In this document: one piece after another, positions 1 to 10,826 of the stretch
Layout: every line of letters starts with the position of its first letter
Numbering within the stretch: the first letter of the stretch is position 1
Assembly (NCBI GenBank): GCA_014155875.1
Contig: JACEFZ010011426.1
Location: 241,001-305,000 of the forward strand
Direction of reading: 5' to 3'
DNA length: 64,000 nt
Source: Cepaea nemoralis
Lineage: Eukaryota > Mollusca > Gastropoda > Stylommatophora > Helicidae
Position numbers and translations under genes: made by a program
Notes under the pieces: model-generated
Database searches by the model: none
Seen by the model: only the letters and a program-made list of their open reading frames with translations
Told to the model about the DNA's origin: nothing

Positions 1-244
1 GCATAATGCATAACATTGTAACTCATCTTTTTATGCTTAAGAAGTATCTACAGTCATGTAGGTGATTAGAAACTGTTTTCATTAAAAATAATGGATGGTG
101 TGTGGAGGGACATTCTTTTAAGTTACTTTTTTTTTGGTATGAATTTAATGAGACGCTACCAGCCAGGAGCTGGGCGAAGCCACGCCCGGTCAGATAGATA
201 GACAGACCCACCTTTTCGCTGCAGTTATCTACAGGCATATGCGT

Positions 245-655
245 TATAATCCTCCTCCTCCTCTCTCCTCCTACCCTCTTCCTCTCCCCCTCCTCCCTCT
301 CCCTCCTCCATCCTCCTCCTCCCTCTTTCTCCCTCTTTCTCCTCCTCCTTCCTCCTCCTACCTCCTCGCCCTCCTCCTAATCACTCCTCTTCATTCCTCC
401 TCCCTTCCCCTCCTCTCTCCTCCTACTCCCTCCTCCTCCTCCCCTCCTTCCTCCTACCTCCTCCTACCTCCTCCTTCTCCCTCTTCCTCTCTCCTCCTCC
501 TAATCCCTCCTCCCTCCTATTCCTCCCTACTCCTCCTCCTCCCTCCTCTTCCCTCCTCCTCTCTCCGCCTATCTCTTCCGCCCTCCTCCTCCCTCTTCCT
601 CCTCCCAGCTCCTACTCCTCCTTTTTCTTCTTCTGCTGCTGCTGCTGCCGCCGCT
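245..655. repeat. (CCT)n-rich polypyrimidine tract
   Basis: About 400 bases of imperfect CTC/CCT repeats on the plus strand, ending in a short (CTG)n/(CCG) run near 632-655. The tract can be read as a Pro/Ser/Leu-rich open frame, but that is a by-product of composition. No promoter or splice signal supports a gene. Low-complexity DNA. Confidence 0.9.
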
Positions 656-854
656 CCATTTACCCAAGTTAATTGTTGGGGAAGATGTAAAGATCTGTCA
701 AGTGCTCTTTCTAATGCTTTTTGTAAGTTGGTCTTCGTTTATCTAAGGTTGTTCTAACTGCAACCAATAAATGATTAGACAGACAGGCAGACAGACAGGC
801 AGACAGACAGAAAGACAGACAGAGAGGGAGGGACAGACAGACAGACAGACAGAT

Positions 855-942
855 AGTCGGGAACGGGAACTTATATGACTACTTATATGAATTAAATGAG
901 ATGCTCCCCATCAGGTGTTGGGCGATGCCGGGCCGGGTCAGA

Positions 943-983
<41 letters not shown>

Positions 984-1080
984 GTCGGGAACGGGACCGA
1001 GAACTTATATGACTACTTATATGAATTAAATTAGATGCTCCCCACCAGGAACTGGGCGAAGCCGGGCCGGGTATGCTAGT
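855..1080. repeat. Short GC-rich repeat in two tandem copies with (AGAC)n
   Basis: Two copies (about 855-951 and 985-1080) of a unit that runs from a gtcgggaacggga start through a gactacttatatgaatt block to a conserved ctgggcgaagccgggccggg end. They are separated by (AGAC)n. A third, shorter copy of the GC-rich end lies at about 139-208, again beside GATA/AGAC repeats. Further (AGAC)n fills 781-855. The GC-rich core always abutting a tetranucleotide run suggests a short interspersed element whose tail seeds microsatellites. The family is not recognised. Confidence 0.6.
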
Positions 1081-1084
1081 TTAC

Positions 1085-1700
1085 ATATAAATTTAAAGAA
1101 TGTCAAATATACAAATAGAAACGCAAAATTTGATCTACACTGAAGAGTGAGGAGATAAAAGATAAATTCAACGTAGAGGTAAAGAACAGATTCGATACAT
1201 TGTCCGATATGGAAATTTTATTTCAAGACGTCAGTGACCAATTGGAAATATAAAAGAAATCAGTCAAGAGGCTGCACTAACAACAATGATAATCCCAACA
1301 ATAAAGCTAATAGGACGCAAGAAATGGATGATGGAAGACATCTTAAAACTCGTGGAAATAAGAAGAAATAACAAAAATAACAAGGAAATATACGAAGAGA
1401 TTCACAGGAAAATTATAAGCTATGCAAAGAGGCAAAAGAAGCATGGCTTGAGGAAAATTGCAAGGAAATTGAAAACCAACACAACACCCAGAATACCAAA
1501 TTAATGCACACAAGAATTATTGACATCACTAACAGAAGAACACACACACATCAACAGGTTGCCTAAAAACCAAAGATGGCAAAATCATAATAGAAAAAGA
1601 TCAGATTTTACATGCGTGGTCAGATTATGTGAAAGACCTTTATGATGATACAAGAGAAGAACAATATGATCATCAGAATAATAATGAAGGACAATCAATT
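1085..1700 (+). mobile_element. Truncated RTE-type LINE fragment
   Basis: Collinear with 3350-3960 of the larger RTE-like element downstream. It shares the endonuclease-to-RT linker encoding a GRKKWM-type motif, and the stretch ending in a run of gatgata, acaatatgat and aatgaagga words. It is open for only 72 residues at 1286-1504 and is cut by frameshifts and stops. It begins after the GC-rich short repeat and stops where SINE sequence starts. A dead fragment; the family assignment rests on similarity to the neighbouring copy. Confidence 0.75.
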
Positions 1701-1724
1701 TTGTTTGTCGGGGTGTTTTTCTTT

Positions 1725-1996
1725 TAGATATCTAGCAATTCCGCAGAGCCGTCTCCTGGCGAAGGTGTTAACGATTTTCTCCGTAATCCCATATATTCAC
1801 ATGTGGGGAAAACAGCTGCGCGAGATTCGGTAGGGAATCGGGTTGCGTTGATTACTTACTTATAGGGGTATCTGCGATTGTCGCTCAGTAAGCAATGCAA
1901 AATACTCTGCGTAATCGTGCAAAGACATCAACAACAGCGGTAAAATGCTGTTGTTGACAGCGATGTAAATATGATTTGCGAAAAAAAAAAAGTCCG
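1725..1996 (+). mobile_element. tRNA-derived SINE, diverged copy 1
   Basis: Shares an ordered set of blocks with 19165-19408: a tRNA-like head, the ctccgtaatc block, a cgctcag-agca block followed by gcgtaatc and agacatcaaca, then gttgacagcgatgt, and an A-rich tail. The head is degraded here; the central part is better conserved than the head. Two copies with the same block order but different unique flanks are good evidence for a SINE family. The exact start is uncertain. Confidence 0.65.
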
Positions 1997-2099
1997 CTGA
2001 ATGCTTGAACATAAGTGTAGTGATCAATCAAGGCATTACTATCATGTTATTATGATATTTGAAATATTCTCTAAGCAAACGTAATTGCACCAGCATTTA

Positions 2100-2100
<1 letters not shown>

Positions 2101-2186
<86 letters not shown>
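2101..2186. repeat. (GA)n microsatellite
   Basis: Perfect (GA) run of about 86 bases followed by a G-run near 2196-2206. Simple repeat, no gene. Confidence 0.98.
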
Positions 2187-2190
<4 letters not shown>

Positions 2191-2574
2191 ATGGGAGGGG
2201 GGGGGGAGAACTATTTGTAATATTTGTCAACATAATGGCGACAAAATGAAGCGTTACTTTTCGGAGGGACGCTATTTAGTGTTTTCCTTTGGAATTCGTG
2301 TGATTTCCTATGGAGTTCCTGTGAATAGTGTTTTCTTGTGGATTATGTGATGTTATTTTGTGTTCTTTGATTGGAAGATTGGAAGCCACGGAAGGCAGGT
2401 GGTGGATGAAATTTTGAGGGCAGCCGACAGATATTTGTGGGACATGGCCTCGAGTTTCACGACGGCAGGCAGAGGAACTCTTCTTGAGTCAATGGCTGTG
2501 GTCTCCGACCAGTAAGGTCACTGCAATAGAGGAAAGCAACGGCAAATTACCTCTTTAAAAGTGCCTATTATATA

Positions 2575-5451
2575 ATGATTCGCTTAAAGACTGATCATCG
2601 CAAGACAAGGACAGAGACGTTAAAATTAGCAACTTGGAACGTTAGGACGTTAAACAACGGCGAAAAATTAGAGAACATAAAACAAGAAATTGAAAGGGAA
2701 AAAAAAAATCAATATTATAGGTATGTGCGAAACGAGATGGACAGGAGCAGGCATCAAGATAGAGGAAGATTTCAAGATTATTTATTCTGGAGGTGAAGAT
2801 CGTCATAGGGGAGTGGCAATTATTTTGGACCGGAAAACATCAAAATTTGTATTGGGCCGTGTCGGACAGAGTTCTACTAGTTAAATTAAGTGGCAGACCT
2901 TTTAGCATAAATATTATTCAAGTATATGCCACAACAGGAGAATCAATTGAAGATAGAGTGGAAGAATTTTATAATGACATAAAGTTTGCCTTAAAGAAAT
3001 GTAAAAATTCAGAAATAAACATCATAATAGGGGACTTCAATGCAAAAGTAGGAAATCAAGGGGATAGATACACAGTAGGAAACTATGGTTTAGGAGAGAG
3101 AAATGAAAGAGGATACAGACTCGTAGAGTGGGCAAAAGAACAGGAAATGATTGTAGGAAACACCTGGTTCAAGCAACACCCTAGAAGATTATGGACATGG
3201 AGAAGTCCTGATAGCATGATTAGAAACCAGATTGACTACATTCTCATTAGCAGAAGATTTAGAAACGCGCTAACAGTAGCAAAAACAGTTCCCAGTGCTG
3301 ATTGTTATAGTGACCACAGATTACTCACAGGAACATTGAGGATAAAGTTGAAGAAAGTCAAGTATATAACAGGAAACACTAAATATGATTTGTGTACATT
3401 GAGTAATGACAAGGAAATACAAAACAAATTCAACATAGAAGAACAGAACAGATTTGAAATTTTGTCTGATCTAGAGATCCTATTTCCAGGATGTGGATGA
3501 TCAATGGGAAACGTTGAAGAATTCAATCAATGTGGCTGCAGAAACAACTATTCCAAAATTAAAGAAGGTGGGTCGTAAGAAATGGATGACTGAAGAAATT
3601 TTACACCTCATGGAAACAAGAAGACTCAACAAAAATAATTCTGTCAAATATGAAGAAATTCACAGACAAGTCAGAATATTATGTAAGGAGGCAAAAGAAG
3701 CATGGCTTGAGGAAAAGTGCTTAGAAATTGAAAACCAACACAACAGTCAAAATACCAAATTAGTGCACAAAAGAATTCAGGAACTTACTAATAAAAGAAC
3801 AAGTACATCAACATGGTGTCTAAAAACTGAAGATGGCAATCATAATAGAAAAAGACCAAATTCTACATATATGGACAGATTATGTGAAACACCTTTATGA
3901 TGATAACAGAGACGAACAGTATGATATTAGATTTAATAATGAAGGACCGCCAATTTTGGAGATGGAGGTTCGAAATGTTCTTAAGCATATGAAAGCTGGC
4001 AAGGCCCCCGGTGCAGATAACATCACAACAGAAATGATTAAAGCTTTAGAAGAATTTGGACTAGAGCAAGTCACCAGACTGCTGAACACATTATATGATA
4101 CTGGAGATATACCTCCTGAATTATGTAACTCTGTATTTATTGCAATCCCAAAGAAATCAGGAACCTTGGAATGTGATCAACATAGAACAATTAGTATAAT
4201 GAGTCACATCACAAAGATTTTGCTAAGAATTATCATGCAAAGAGTGAGGAAGAAGATACAACCTGAAATAGGGGAAGAACAATGCGGGTTTGTAGAAGGA
4301 AAGGGTACAGTAAATGCTGTGTATATGCTGCGAACAGTTATTGAACGTGCTATAGAAGTAAATAAGGATATATATCTTTGCTTTATTGACTATACAAAGG
4401 CTTTTGATAGAGTTAGACATGTCAGCATGGTGGATATGCTTGCAGATCTACAAATTGATGGGAAAGACATTAGACTTATAAAAACATATATTGGAAACAA
4501 CAAGCTGCAATAAGGATTGATAATGAAGTGGGACAGTATCAGCCAATTAAGAGAGGTGTTAGGCAGGGATGTGTGATGTCTCCAGATCTTTTTTCCCTAT
4601 ACAGTGAAAATATTTTCAGAAATGTAGAGGATATAAATGGAATCAGCATTGGAGGACGAAACATCAATAACATTAGATATGCAGATGATACAGTATTAAT
4701 TGCAGACAATGCGCAGGATCTGCAACAATTAGTAGATGCGGTTGTTGTACACAGTGAGCAACTGGGGTTAGAATTAAATTGTAAAAAGACTCAGGTTATG
4801 GTCGTCACTAGGAAGAAAGAAGTGCCACAATGTAATATACAAGTAAATGGAAATATTCTTCAACAAGTGAATCGGTACAATTATCTTGGAACAGTCATAA
4901 CATCTGATGGGAGATGCCTTGAAGAGATTAGAACAAGAATCGCCATGGCGAAAGTAGCCTTTAGCAAGATGAAAAACATTCTGACCAATAAAAAGATGTC
5001 AATTGAAACGAGAAAAAGAGTGTTGAGGGGATACATAGAGCCTGTTCTTTTGTATGGATGTGAAACGTGGACAATGAGCAGTCAAGCTGAAAAGCATCTG
5101 ATGGCTGCAGAAATGTGGTTTCTGAGGAAAATGCAAAGAATACCATGGACAGACAGAAAAACCAATGACCAAGTACTACAGGAGACAAATGAACATCGTA
5201 AACTGATTAGAGAAATTAGACGTAGACAGTCAAACTTTTTTGGACATGTTATGAGAAGAAATGGATTGGAGAACTTAGTGACAACTGGCAAGATCGAAGG
5301 GAACAGACCAAGAGGAAGACCGAGAGGAAAATACCTGGATGGCTTGGCCACATGGCATGGACGAGACAGGAACACTGAGCTGATCCACGACACTGGTGAT
5401 CGAGTGAAATGGCGAGTCATGACCGCCTACGCTTTCCGGCATGGCACATGA
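2575..5451 (+). pseudogene. RTE-type LINE, endonuclease-RT, frameshifted
   Basis: Non-LTR retrotransposon of the RTE type often annotated as craniofacial development protein 2-like. An APE endonuclease (WNVRT near 2638, CETRW near 2729, GDFNAKVG near 3030, YSDHR near 3307) is followed by a linker, then reverse transcriptase with ID-TKAFDRV (near 4385), RQGCVMSP (near 4564) and YADD (near 4678). The C-terminal tail has GHVMRRN and GRPRG and ends in a short RHGT terminus. The frame breaks about five times (near 2700, 2800, 3480, 3840 and 4510), one of them at an A-run, so it is dead as assembled. The element ends in a short TGATTGA-type tail near 5460, typical of RTE 3' ends. The 2190-2574 segment is probably its leader. 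The same 3' end recurs at 11385-11550, 17095-17288 and 52465-52985 in minus orientation. Confidence 0.88.
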
Positions 5452-5591
5452 TTGATTGAAGCCCCATAAGCTTGCACGGCCTTTCGCCAGTGCGAAAATA
5501 AGTGCACGCAGGCCCTGATTGTGCCAGACCAGGTTGTGCCCTACTCACTTCGCCTGTTAATCGTCATCTCTCTCATTCCTATCACCTAGGC

Positions 5592-5806
5592 CAGAGGTGG
5601 GCAAACTACGGCCCGCGGGCCGCATGCGGCCCGCCACTTTATTTTATGCGGCACGCGAGGGCATTTAGGAATAATAATATTTACTTCGTTTTTAAGTTAT
5701 TTTGTTGAATTTTAAAGAGTTTCATGTGCCGTTATGATTGTTTCAACATTTTTGATCAGATTTCTTTCTAATTATCAGTTTTTGTAAACAGTCCTTGGCC
5801 TTCGTA
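5592..5806 (+). mobile_element. 5' end of a hAT transposon (GTF2IRD2-like)
   Basis: Begins with cagaggtgggcaaactacgg followed by alternating GGCCCGC blocks, the characteristic terminal region of hAT elements encoding GTF2IRD2-like transposases. The preceding eight bases (acctaggc) have TA at their centre, as expected for one class of hAT target. The element is interrupted at 5807-5816 by a family B LINE. Its continuation appears to resume at 18961, where the body of a GTF2IRD2-like transposase follows. The right terminal repeat was not found. Confidence 0.72.
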
Positions 5807-6299
5807 ATGTAATGCTTCTCCTTCTTCTTTCGTTCGCCTTAAATATTCTTCTTCTTCTTCGTTCATCCGGAGTTTTTTTTTTCGGATGTGATTGCGTTGT
5901 GCCTGTTTACAGCAGAGCTGCGTTCTTGCGCCGTTAGGCCGACACATCCGACTTCTGCGGGCATTTGTTGACCGGGTTAACCTTCCCGGGGGTTTCTTAG
6001 GACGTTTGACTCTCACTGTTGTGGTGTTATCCCCCATCCCAGCTGGTCCATATAGAACAGCCAAAGATCCTGGTCAGCCCTCAAGGGAAGGCAGGGGCAG
6101 ACCATGGGCATTCCCCGCCATCCAAGGAGGCTTCCATACTTGCAGAGCCGATACATAGCGCTCTGGTACTGGGCTCACCCAAGGAATCGTCACGTCCTGC
6201 ACATGGCTGCTTAGCCTCACTTCCGTATATTGGGCCTTCCGTTCACCATAGGCTGTTCTTCCGGAAACCAGAAGTATGCAGTCTGCAGATGACATCCAC

Positions 6300-6680
6300 A
6301 CAGTGAGCTTTCGATTCGGACTTTCCATGTAATGGATTTGCTATCCAAGCAATATTCCACTACGTGCCACTAGGACACTTTTCCACCTTTTATGAAGCCC
6401 ACACAGTGGGCTTTTGATTCGGACTTTCCACGTAATGGATTTGCTATCCAAGCAATATTCCATTTCATGCCACTAGGACACTTTTCCACCTTTTATGAAG
6501 CCCACACAGTGGGCTTTTGATTCGGACTTTCCACGTAATGGATTTGCTATCCAAGCAATATTCCATTTCAGTGCCACTAGGACACTTTTCCACCTTTTAT
6601 GAAGCCCACACAATGGGCTTTCGATTCGGACTTTCCACAGTAATGGATTTGCTATCCAAGCAATATTCCATTTCATGCCT
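6300..6680 (-). repeat. ~105-bp tandem repeats in LINE A 3' UTR
   Basis: Four units, each containing gatttgctatccaagcaata and a short self-complementary cacacagtgggctt core, spaced 104-105 bases apart. LINE A copy 2 also has four (12010-12385) and copy 3 has three (22740-23005). They lie between the ORF stop and the conserved 3' block. Confidence 0.85.
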
Positions 6681-6698
6681 CTGGGTCTTCATGCACCT

Positions 6699-9600
6699 TT
6701 AAATGTGAACATGTATATAGTTAAAGTAAGCTGCGGTCAACTTGAGCTTGTTGATATCTCCATAGAGCTTGTCCTCAAATGAAGCAGGTGTGGGCCAAAA
6801 TATCTTTCTCTGTTCTGCATACGTTGGGCAATCCTGCAGCAAATGTTTTGCTGTCATTTTTCCAGTTCTACAATTACATTCATCGGTATCTCCTATCTTT
6901 AGTTTATTGAACAAGTGGTATTTCAGCCTGTTATGTCCTGTGCGGAGTCTGAAGATTGCTACTTGTTCTCTTCGGTCGAGTTTGTAATATGCATCATCCT
7001 TCTGATGGCCTGGATGCTCTGATTCCCATTTGGTTCTATAAGTGCTTTTTATCAACCTCTTTGCCTCATTATAGGTTATGTCTATGTCAGGCTGTGGTAG
7101 TCGTCCGCCCTCTTTTGCCAGTCTGTCAGCCTCTTCGTTTCCAGGTATACTGCAATGTGATGGGATCCACTGTATTACAACTTTTTTGGATTTCTGGCAT
7201 AGACCATGGAGTGCTGCTCTTAGGTCAGTTAGTTCTGTGCTGTTATTGCTCTTCAGTATTGAGACAGCTGACTTTGCATCTGTGAAGATAGCTATTTGCT
7301 TCTCTTTATTTTCCTCCATCAGGAGCATTTCTGCTGCAATTTTCAGAACCTCTACCTCCGCTTTGAAGTTACTTGAAAATTTTCCAGTTGCCATTGAATG
7401 TGTTTTTTTCACTCCATTTTTTAAATTTAGGAGAACTCCTCCTCCTCCATTCTCTATTGAATTTTTGGCTGATCCATCTGTATATGCATGGGTCCAATTC
7501 CTGCTTGGGTAATGTTCTTTTATGTAGTTTAGGGTTATTTCTCTTCTTTCGGTTTCATGCTGAGTGTTCTTTTTCTCAATACCAGGAATGTTTTCTATCA
7601 TCTCAGGCAGTTGCTGCTGTCGCCAAGCTGGGAACTTGTGTGCATTGTGTATGGGCTTGACTGTTGATATGTTAAGAATAGGATCTGCCCTAATCCTTCG
7701 TTTTGCAGTTTCTACAAAGTTGCTACGCTTCAGTCTTCCCTTTCCAAAACCATTAAATCTGTTGTACATAGGGTGGTCTGTCAATCTTCTAAATTTTTCT
7801 GCTTGTTGCTGGGCTCTGCTATCTCTTCTATCCTGCATTGGTTGTAAACAAGTGATCTTTTCTAGTTCATTAATAGGCGTTGTCTTCAGGCTTCCAGTTA
7901 TGATTCGCATTCCTTGGTTTTGGACTCTACTTATTTTGTTAAAGTTTGACTTAGCTGCTGTTGCCCAAGCTGTAATGCCATATTCCAGTACTGGCCTCAC
8001 CCGTCCAGTATATAACTTCTTGAGAACTTTCTCATCTGCTCCCCACGTTGTACCAGCAAGCTTTTTCATGATTGCCATTCTCTGCCTTGCTCTTGTTCGA
8101 TTTTTCTCAACCTGTGTCTTCCATGTCAGGCGACGATCAAAGGTGACTCCTAGATAGTTTGGATTTTCTTCATGGCGCAATATTTTTCCATTCAATACCA
8201 GCTTAGGTTGCTGAGGTTTATTTGAGAGGGAGAACACTGTGCATGTTGTTTTCTCCTCACTTATCTTCACTAGCCATGATTTTGACCAGTCCTCTAGCGC
8301 TAATAAGGCTTGCTGTATTCTGCTGTTAGCTGTGCTAATATATTCTTCAGATGTCCATATGGCTAGGTCATCTGCAAAGGAGGATGTGTGTACTCTGGCT
8401 GGAAAATTTTCTGTGATGTCATTTATATATGCTAGGAATAATGTTGGTGAAAGAACTCCTCCTTGGGGGACACCTTGCTCCAGCAGCATCATTTTGCTTG
8501 TTTGTCCTTGTACTTTTGTCCTGGCAGTTCTGTTCTCAAGGTAGTGGCTGATCCATTTATACATTTTTCCACAAACATGCATGTTTTGCAGTTTTACTTT
8601 CAGTCCTTCCTTCCATACTTTATCAAATGCTTTTTCTAAATCTATCCAGACTGCTAGTGTGTGCTTTTTCTCTTGGAAGGCATCCTCTATTTCCTGAGCT
8701 ATATAGGTTATTTGATCTTCAGTGGATCTGTACTTTCTGAATCCTGCTTGGTGTGGTGTTAAGAGTTTGTTTTCTTCCAGATGCCATGTTAGCCTGCCAT
8801 TGATAATGCGTTCCATTAATTTTCCTACACAGCTAAGTAGACTGATAGGTCGATAGCCATTTGGTTCTTCCAGGTCTTTTCCTTTCTTTGGGACTGGTAT
8901 TAGTATAGCTTCCTTCCATGCCTGTGGGACTATTCCTCTCTTCCAGCTGTTATTTAGGACTGCTAGTAGTTTCTTCTTTGCCTTGGTGCCTAGTCCTATT
9001 AGCATTTCATTTGTGATTCCATCCTTTCCTGGTGATTTCTTCTTTTTTAGGGTATTCATTGCCTGTTCCATTTCTTCCATTGTTAGATTTGCCATCATAT
9101 ATTCTGCTGCTGTCTCTGTATTTCTATGATGTATCTGTTTGTCTTTGATTGCTTTCTTCTGTTCAGTTGTAATATCAATGTGGTTTGCATTGGCATAGTG
9201 TTCCATTAGTGCATTTGCAGCCTTTTTTCCTGTAAGAAAGGCATTTCCTTGTTTAATTGTTATTTGTTTGTTTCTAGGTCCTTCATTGTTCATGGCTTTC
9301 ACTAGTTTCCATAGTTTGTTTCCATCCCTGTCAAAATTCAGGTTTTCTGTTTTTTCCCTCCAACGATCTCTTGTTGTTTGATTTACTGTTCTTTTATATT
9401 TTGCTGAGATGGCTTTGAGAGAGGTATTCGCTTCAATTGATTGTTCTCTCTCTGCTGTCTTCCTGGCATCTTCAACTTTGTCCTCCAAACTTTGTAGTTC
9501 TTCAGTCCAGTATGGTTTGTAATTTTTCCTCGCTCCTCTTGGAATGGACTCAGTGGCTGCCTGTATTATTGCTCTGTTTAGACTTTCCACCATTTGCTTC

Positions 9601-10550
9601 ATGTTGCCATATCGTGTATTTATGTTTTCACAATATTTGTCTGTTAGTGTGGCAAATCTGTCCCAATCTGCTCGTTTGTAATTCCAGCGGGGCAAGGGCT
9701 TTTGCTCCTGTGGAACATACTCCATATTCATTACAAGCTTGATTGGTCTGTGGTCACTACCTGCTAATTGGTCCAGCACATGGCGATCGATTTTGTGGAG
9801 GATGTCTCCTGTGCAGAAAGCTAAGTCTGGAGTAGAAGTGGTAATCCATCTTCTGGAGTAGAAGCTCGGTGTGTCATCCGCTTTGTTGAGTAGATGGAGA
9901 TTTGAGTCTATTTCCCAGTCCTCCACTTCATCTCCTCTTTTGTCAGTATCTGGGTATCCCCATCTTTCTGAACGGCTATTAAAGTCTCCGACAATAATGC
10001 AATTTGTGTCAGTTATTTTCATGTTTGAGAGTGTAAGATCCTTATCTGCTGGGCTATAAAGATTGTAAATTCTTATTTTCACGTCCTTTATCATTATATC
10101 AACACCTATAATTTCTGTTTGGTTGTCAGAGATCACAGATACTTCGCTGCAAGGTATTGTATTTCGTGTAAGTATTAGAACTCCTCCTTTATGTCCTTCG
10201 CGGTCGAAACGTGTGGCCTGATATCCCCTGACTGAAAATTTGTGCTTGGCGTTGAGGTGTGTCTCTTGAATGCATGCCACATCTATTCTATCTTTATGAA
10301 GACGCTGTGTCAGGGATTCTTTCTTGTTATAAACTCCTTCGGCATTCCACTGTAGTATGTTGAGTGTCCTTGGTATTTGGTCAATAGCTCTTAACCTACT
10401 CCTCTGTGCCTTGACTCCACAGCACAGGGGAAGGTGACCACCAGTAGTCATGGGTGGACCCCCTCGAGGCAGGGGGCCCGGCACTATCACCGCCTGATGG
10501 GACTTCACGGGATTAGCACCATAACGATTAATTTTCATCTGTGGCATCAT
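6699..10550 (-). CDS. LINE A ORF: endonuclease-RT-RNase H, intact
   Basis: A 1283-residue polyprotein for target-primed reverse transcription. An N-terminal leader (1-62) is followed by an APE-type endonuclease (about 63-272: LQWN, QETHL, GDFNSR near 188, SDHRP near 265). Reverse transcriptase covers about 480-780 (SPGKDG near 506, IDLEKAFDKVW near 636, GVPQGGVLSP near 693, FADD 725-728). RNase H covers about 1020-1148 (YTDGS 1023, KAEVE, FTDAKSAV, PSHCSIPGNEEAD with the catalytic D). A C-terminal Cys/His cluster follows (C1225, C1227, H1235, C1241). RNase H after RT places it in the I superfamily (I/Nimb/Ingi-like). No frameshift or stop interrupts it, and the usual catalytic residues of all three enzymes are present. 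No ORF1 is seen upstream. The start is the first ATG; a second lies four codons in. Confidence 0.93.
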   Translation of the reverse strand: MMPQMKINRYGANPVKSHQAVIVPGPLPRGGPPMTTGGHLPLCCGVKAQRSRLRAIDQIPRTLNILQWNAEGVYNKKESLTQRLHKDRIDVACIQETHLNAKHKFSVRGYQATRFDREGHKGGVLILTRNTIPCSEVSVISDNQTEIIGVDIMIKDVKIRIYNLYSPADKDLTLSNMKITDTNCIIVGDFNSRSERWGYPDTDKRGDEVEDWEIDSNLHLLNKADDTPSFYSRRWITTSTPDLAFCTGDILHKIDRHVLDQLAGSDHRPIKLVMNMEYVPQEQKPLPRWNYKRADWDRFATLTDKYCENINTRYGNMKQMVESLNRAIIQAATESIPRGARKNYKPYWTEELQSLEDKVEDARKTAEREQSIEANTSLKAISAKYKRTVNQTTRDRWREKTENLNFDRDGNKLWKLVKAMNNEGPRNKQITIKQGNAFLTGKKAANALMEHYANANHIDITTEQKKAIKDKQIHHRNTETAAEYMMANLTMEEMEQAMNTLKKKKSPGKDGITNEMLIGLGTKAKKKLLAVLNNSWKRGIVPQAWKEAILIPVPKKGKDLEEPNGYRPISLLSCVGKLMERIINGRLTWHLEENKLLTPHQAGFRKYRSTEDQITYIAQEIEDAFQEKKHTLAVWIDLEKAFDKVWKEGLKVKLQNMHVCGKMYKWISHYLENRTARTKVQGQTSKMMLLEQGVPQGGVLSPTLFLAYINDITENFPARVHTSSFADDLAIWTSEEYISTANSRIQQALLALEDWSKSWLVKISEEKTTCTVFSLSNKPQQPKLVLNGKILRHEENPNYLGVTFDRRLTWKTQVEKNRTRARQRMAIMKKLAGTTWGADEKVLKKLYTGRVRPVLEYGITAWATAAKSNFNKISRVQNQGMRIITGSLKTTPINELEKITCLQPMQDRRDSRAQQQAEKFRRLTDHPMYNRFNGFGKGRLKRSNFVETAKRRIRADPILNISTVKPIHNAHKFPAWRQQQLPEMIENIPGIEKKNTQHETERREITLNYIKEHYPSRNWTHAYTDGSAKNSIENGGGGVLLNLKNGVKKTHSMATGKFSSNFKAEVEVLKIAAEMLLMEENKEKQIAIFTDAKSAVSILKSNNSTELTDLRAALHGLCQKSKKVVIQWIPSHCSIPGNEEADRLAKEGGRLPQPDIDITYNEAKRLIKSTYRTKWESEHPGHQKDDAYYKLDRREQVAIFRLRTGHNRLKYHLFNKLKIGDTDECNCRTGKMTAKHLLQDCPTYAEQRKIFWPTPASFEDKLYGDINKLKLTAAYFNYIHVHI

Positions 10551-10826
10551 GAAATGATAAAGTTACGTTGCACTGCTTTGTCAAGCCTGTGGCTCAGTAC
10601 ATCCGATTTCGACAAGCATATTTTGGGGTGCTTTCCCTAGCCTTTGACTGTCCCCAGTCTACCTACAAGGCAGCAGGTTTGTGCGTCACTTCGTCTGGTC
10701 CCTCTCCCTTGACCTGTCCGACATGGGTGACCCTACCAGTAGCTGTGCTACCGTCGGCATAGCTCTTGGGGTCATTGGAACGCGGAAGCCCCTCTACCTC
10801 GTCAAGGTGGACGCACGGCAGAGGGG

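Larger units (their letters stand above)
5848..10826 (-). mobile_element. LINE A copy 1, full length
   Basis: A 4.98-kb non-LTR retrotransposon on the minus strand with an 11-bp target duplication (ccttaaatatt) at 5837-5847 and 10827-10837. The 5' end is at 10826, the single long ORF at 10550-6699, then a 3' UTR holding four units of a ~105-bp repeat (6300-6680), a conserved ~400-bp block (5880-6300) and a (GAA)n tail at the left edge. Intact ends plus an intact ORF mean a young insertion. It landed in the 3' end of LINE B copy 1. Confidence 0.88.

Noticed and set aside
239..757. 172-residue Pro/Ser/Leu-rich open frame
   Set aside because: Entirely composed of a (CCT)-type simple repeat plus a short (CTG/CCG) run; no gene signals.
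7078..8544. Long plus-strand frames opposite LINE A
   Set aside because: They recur identically opposite copies 2 and 3, shadowing the minus-strand polyprotein; no motifs of their own.
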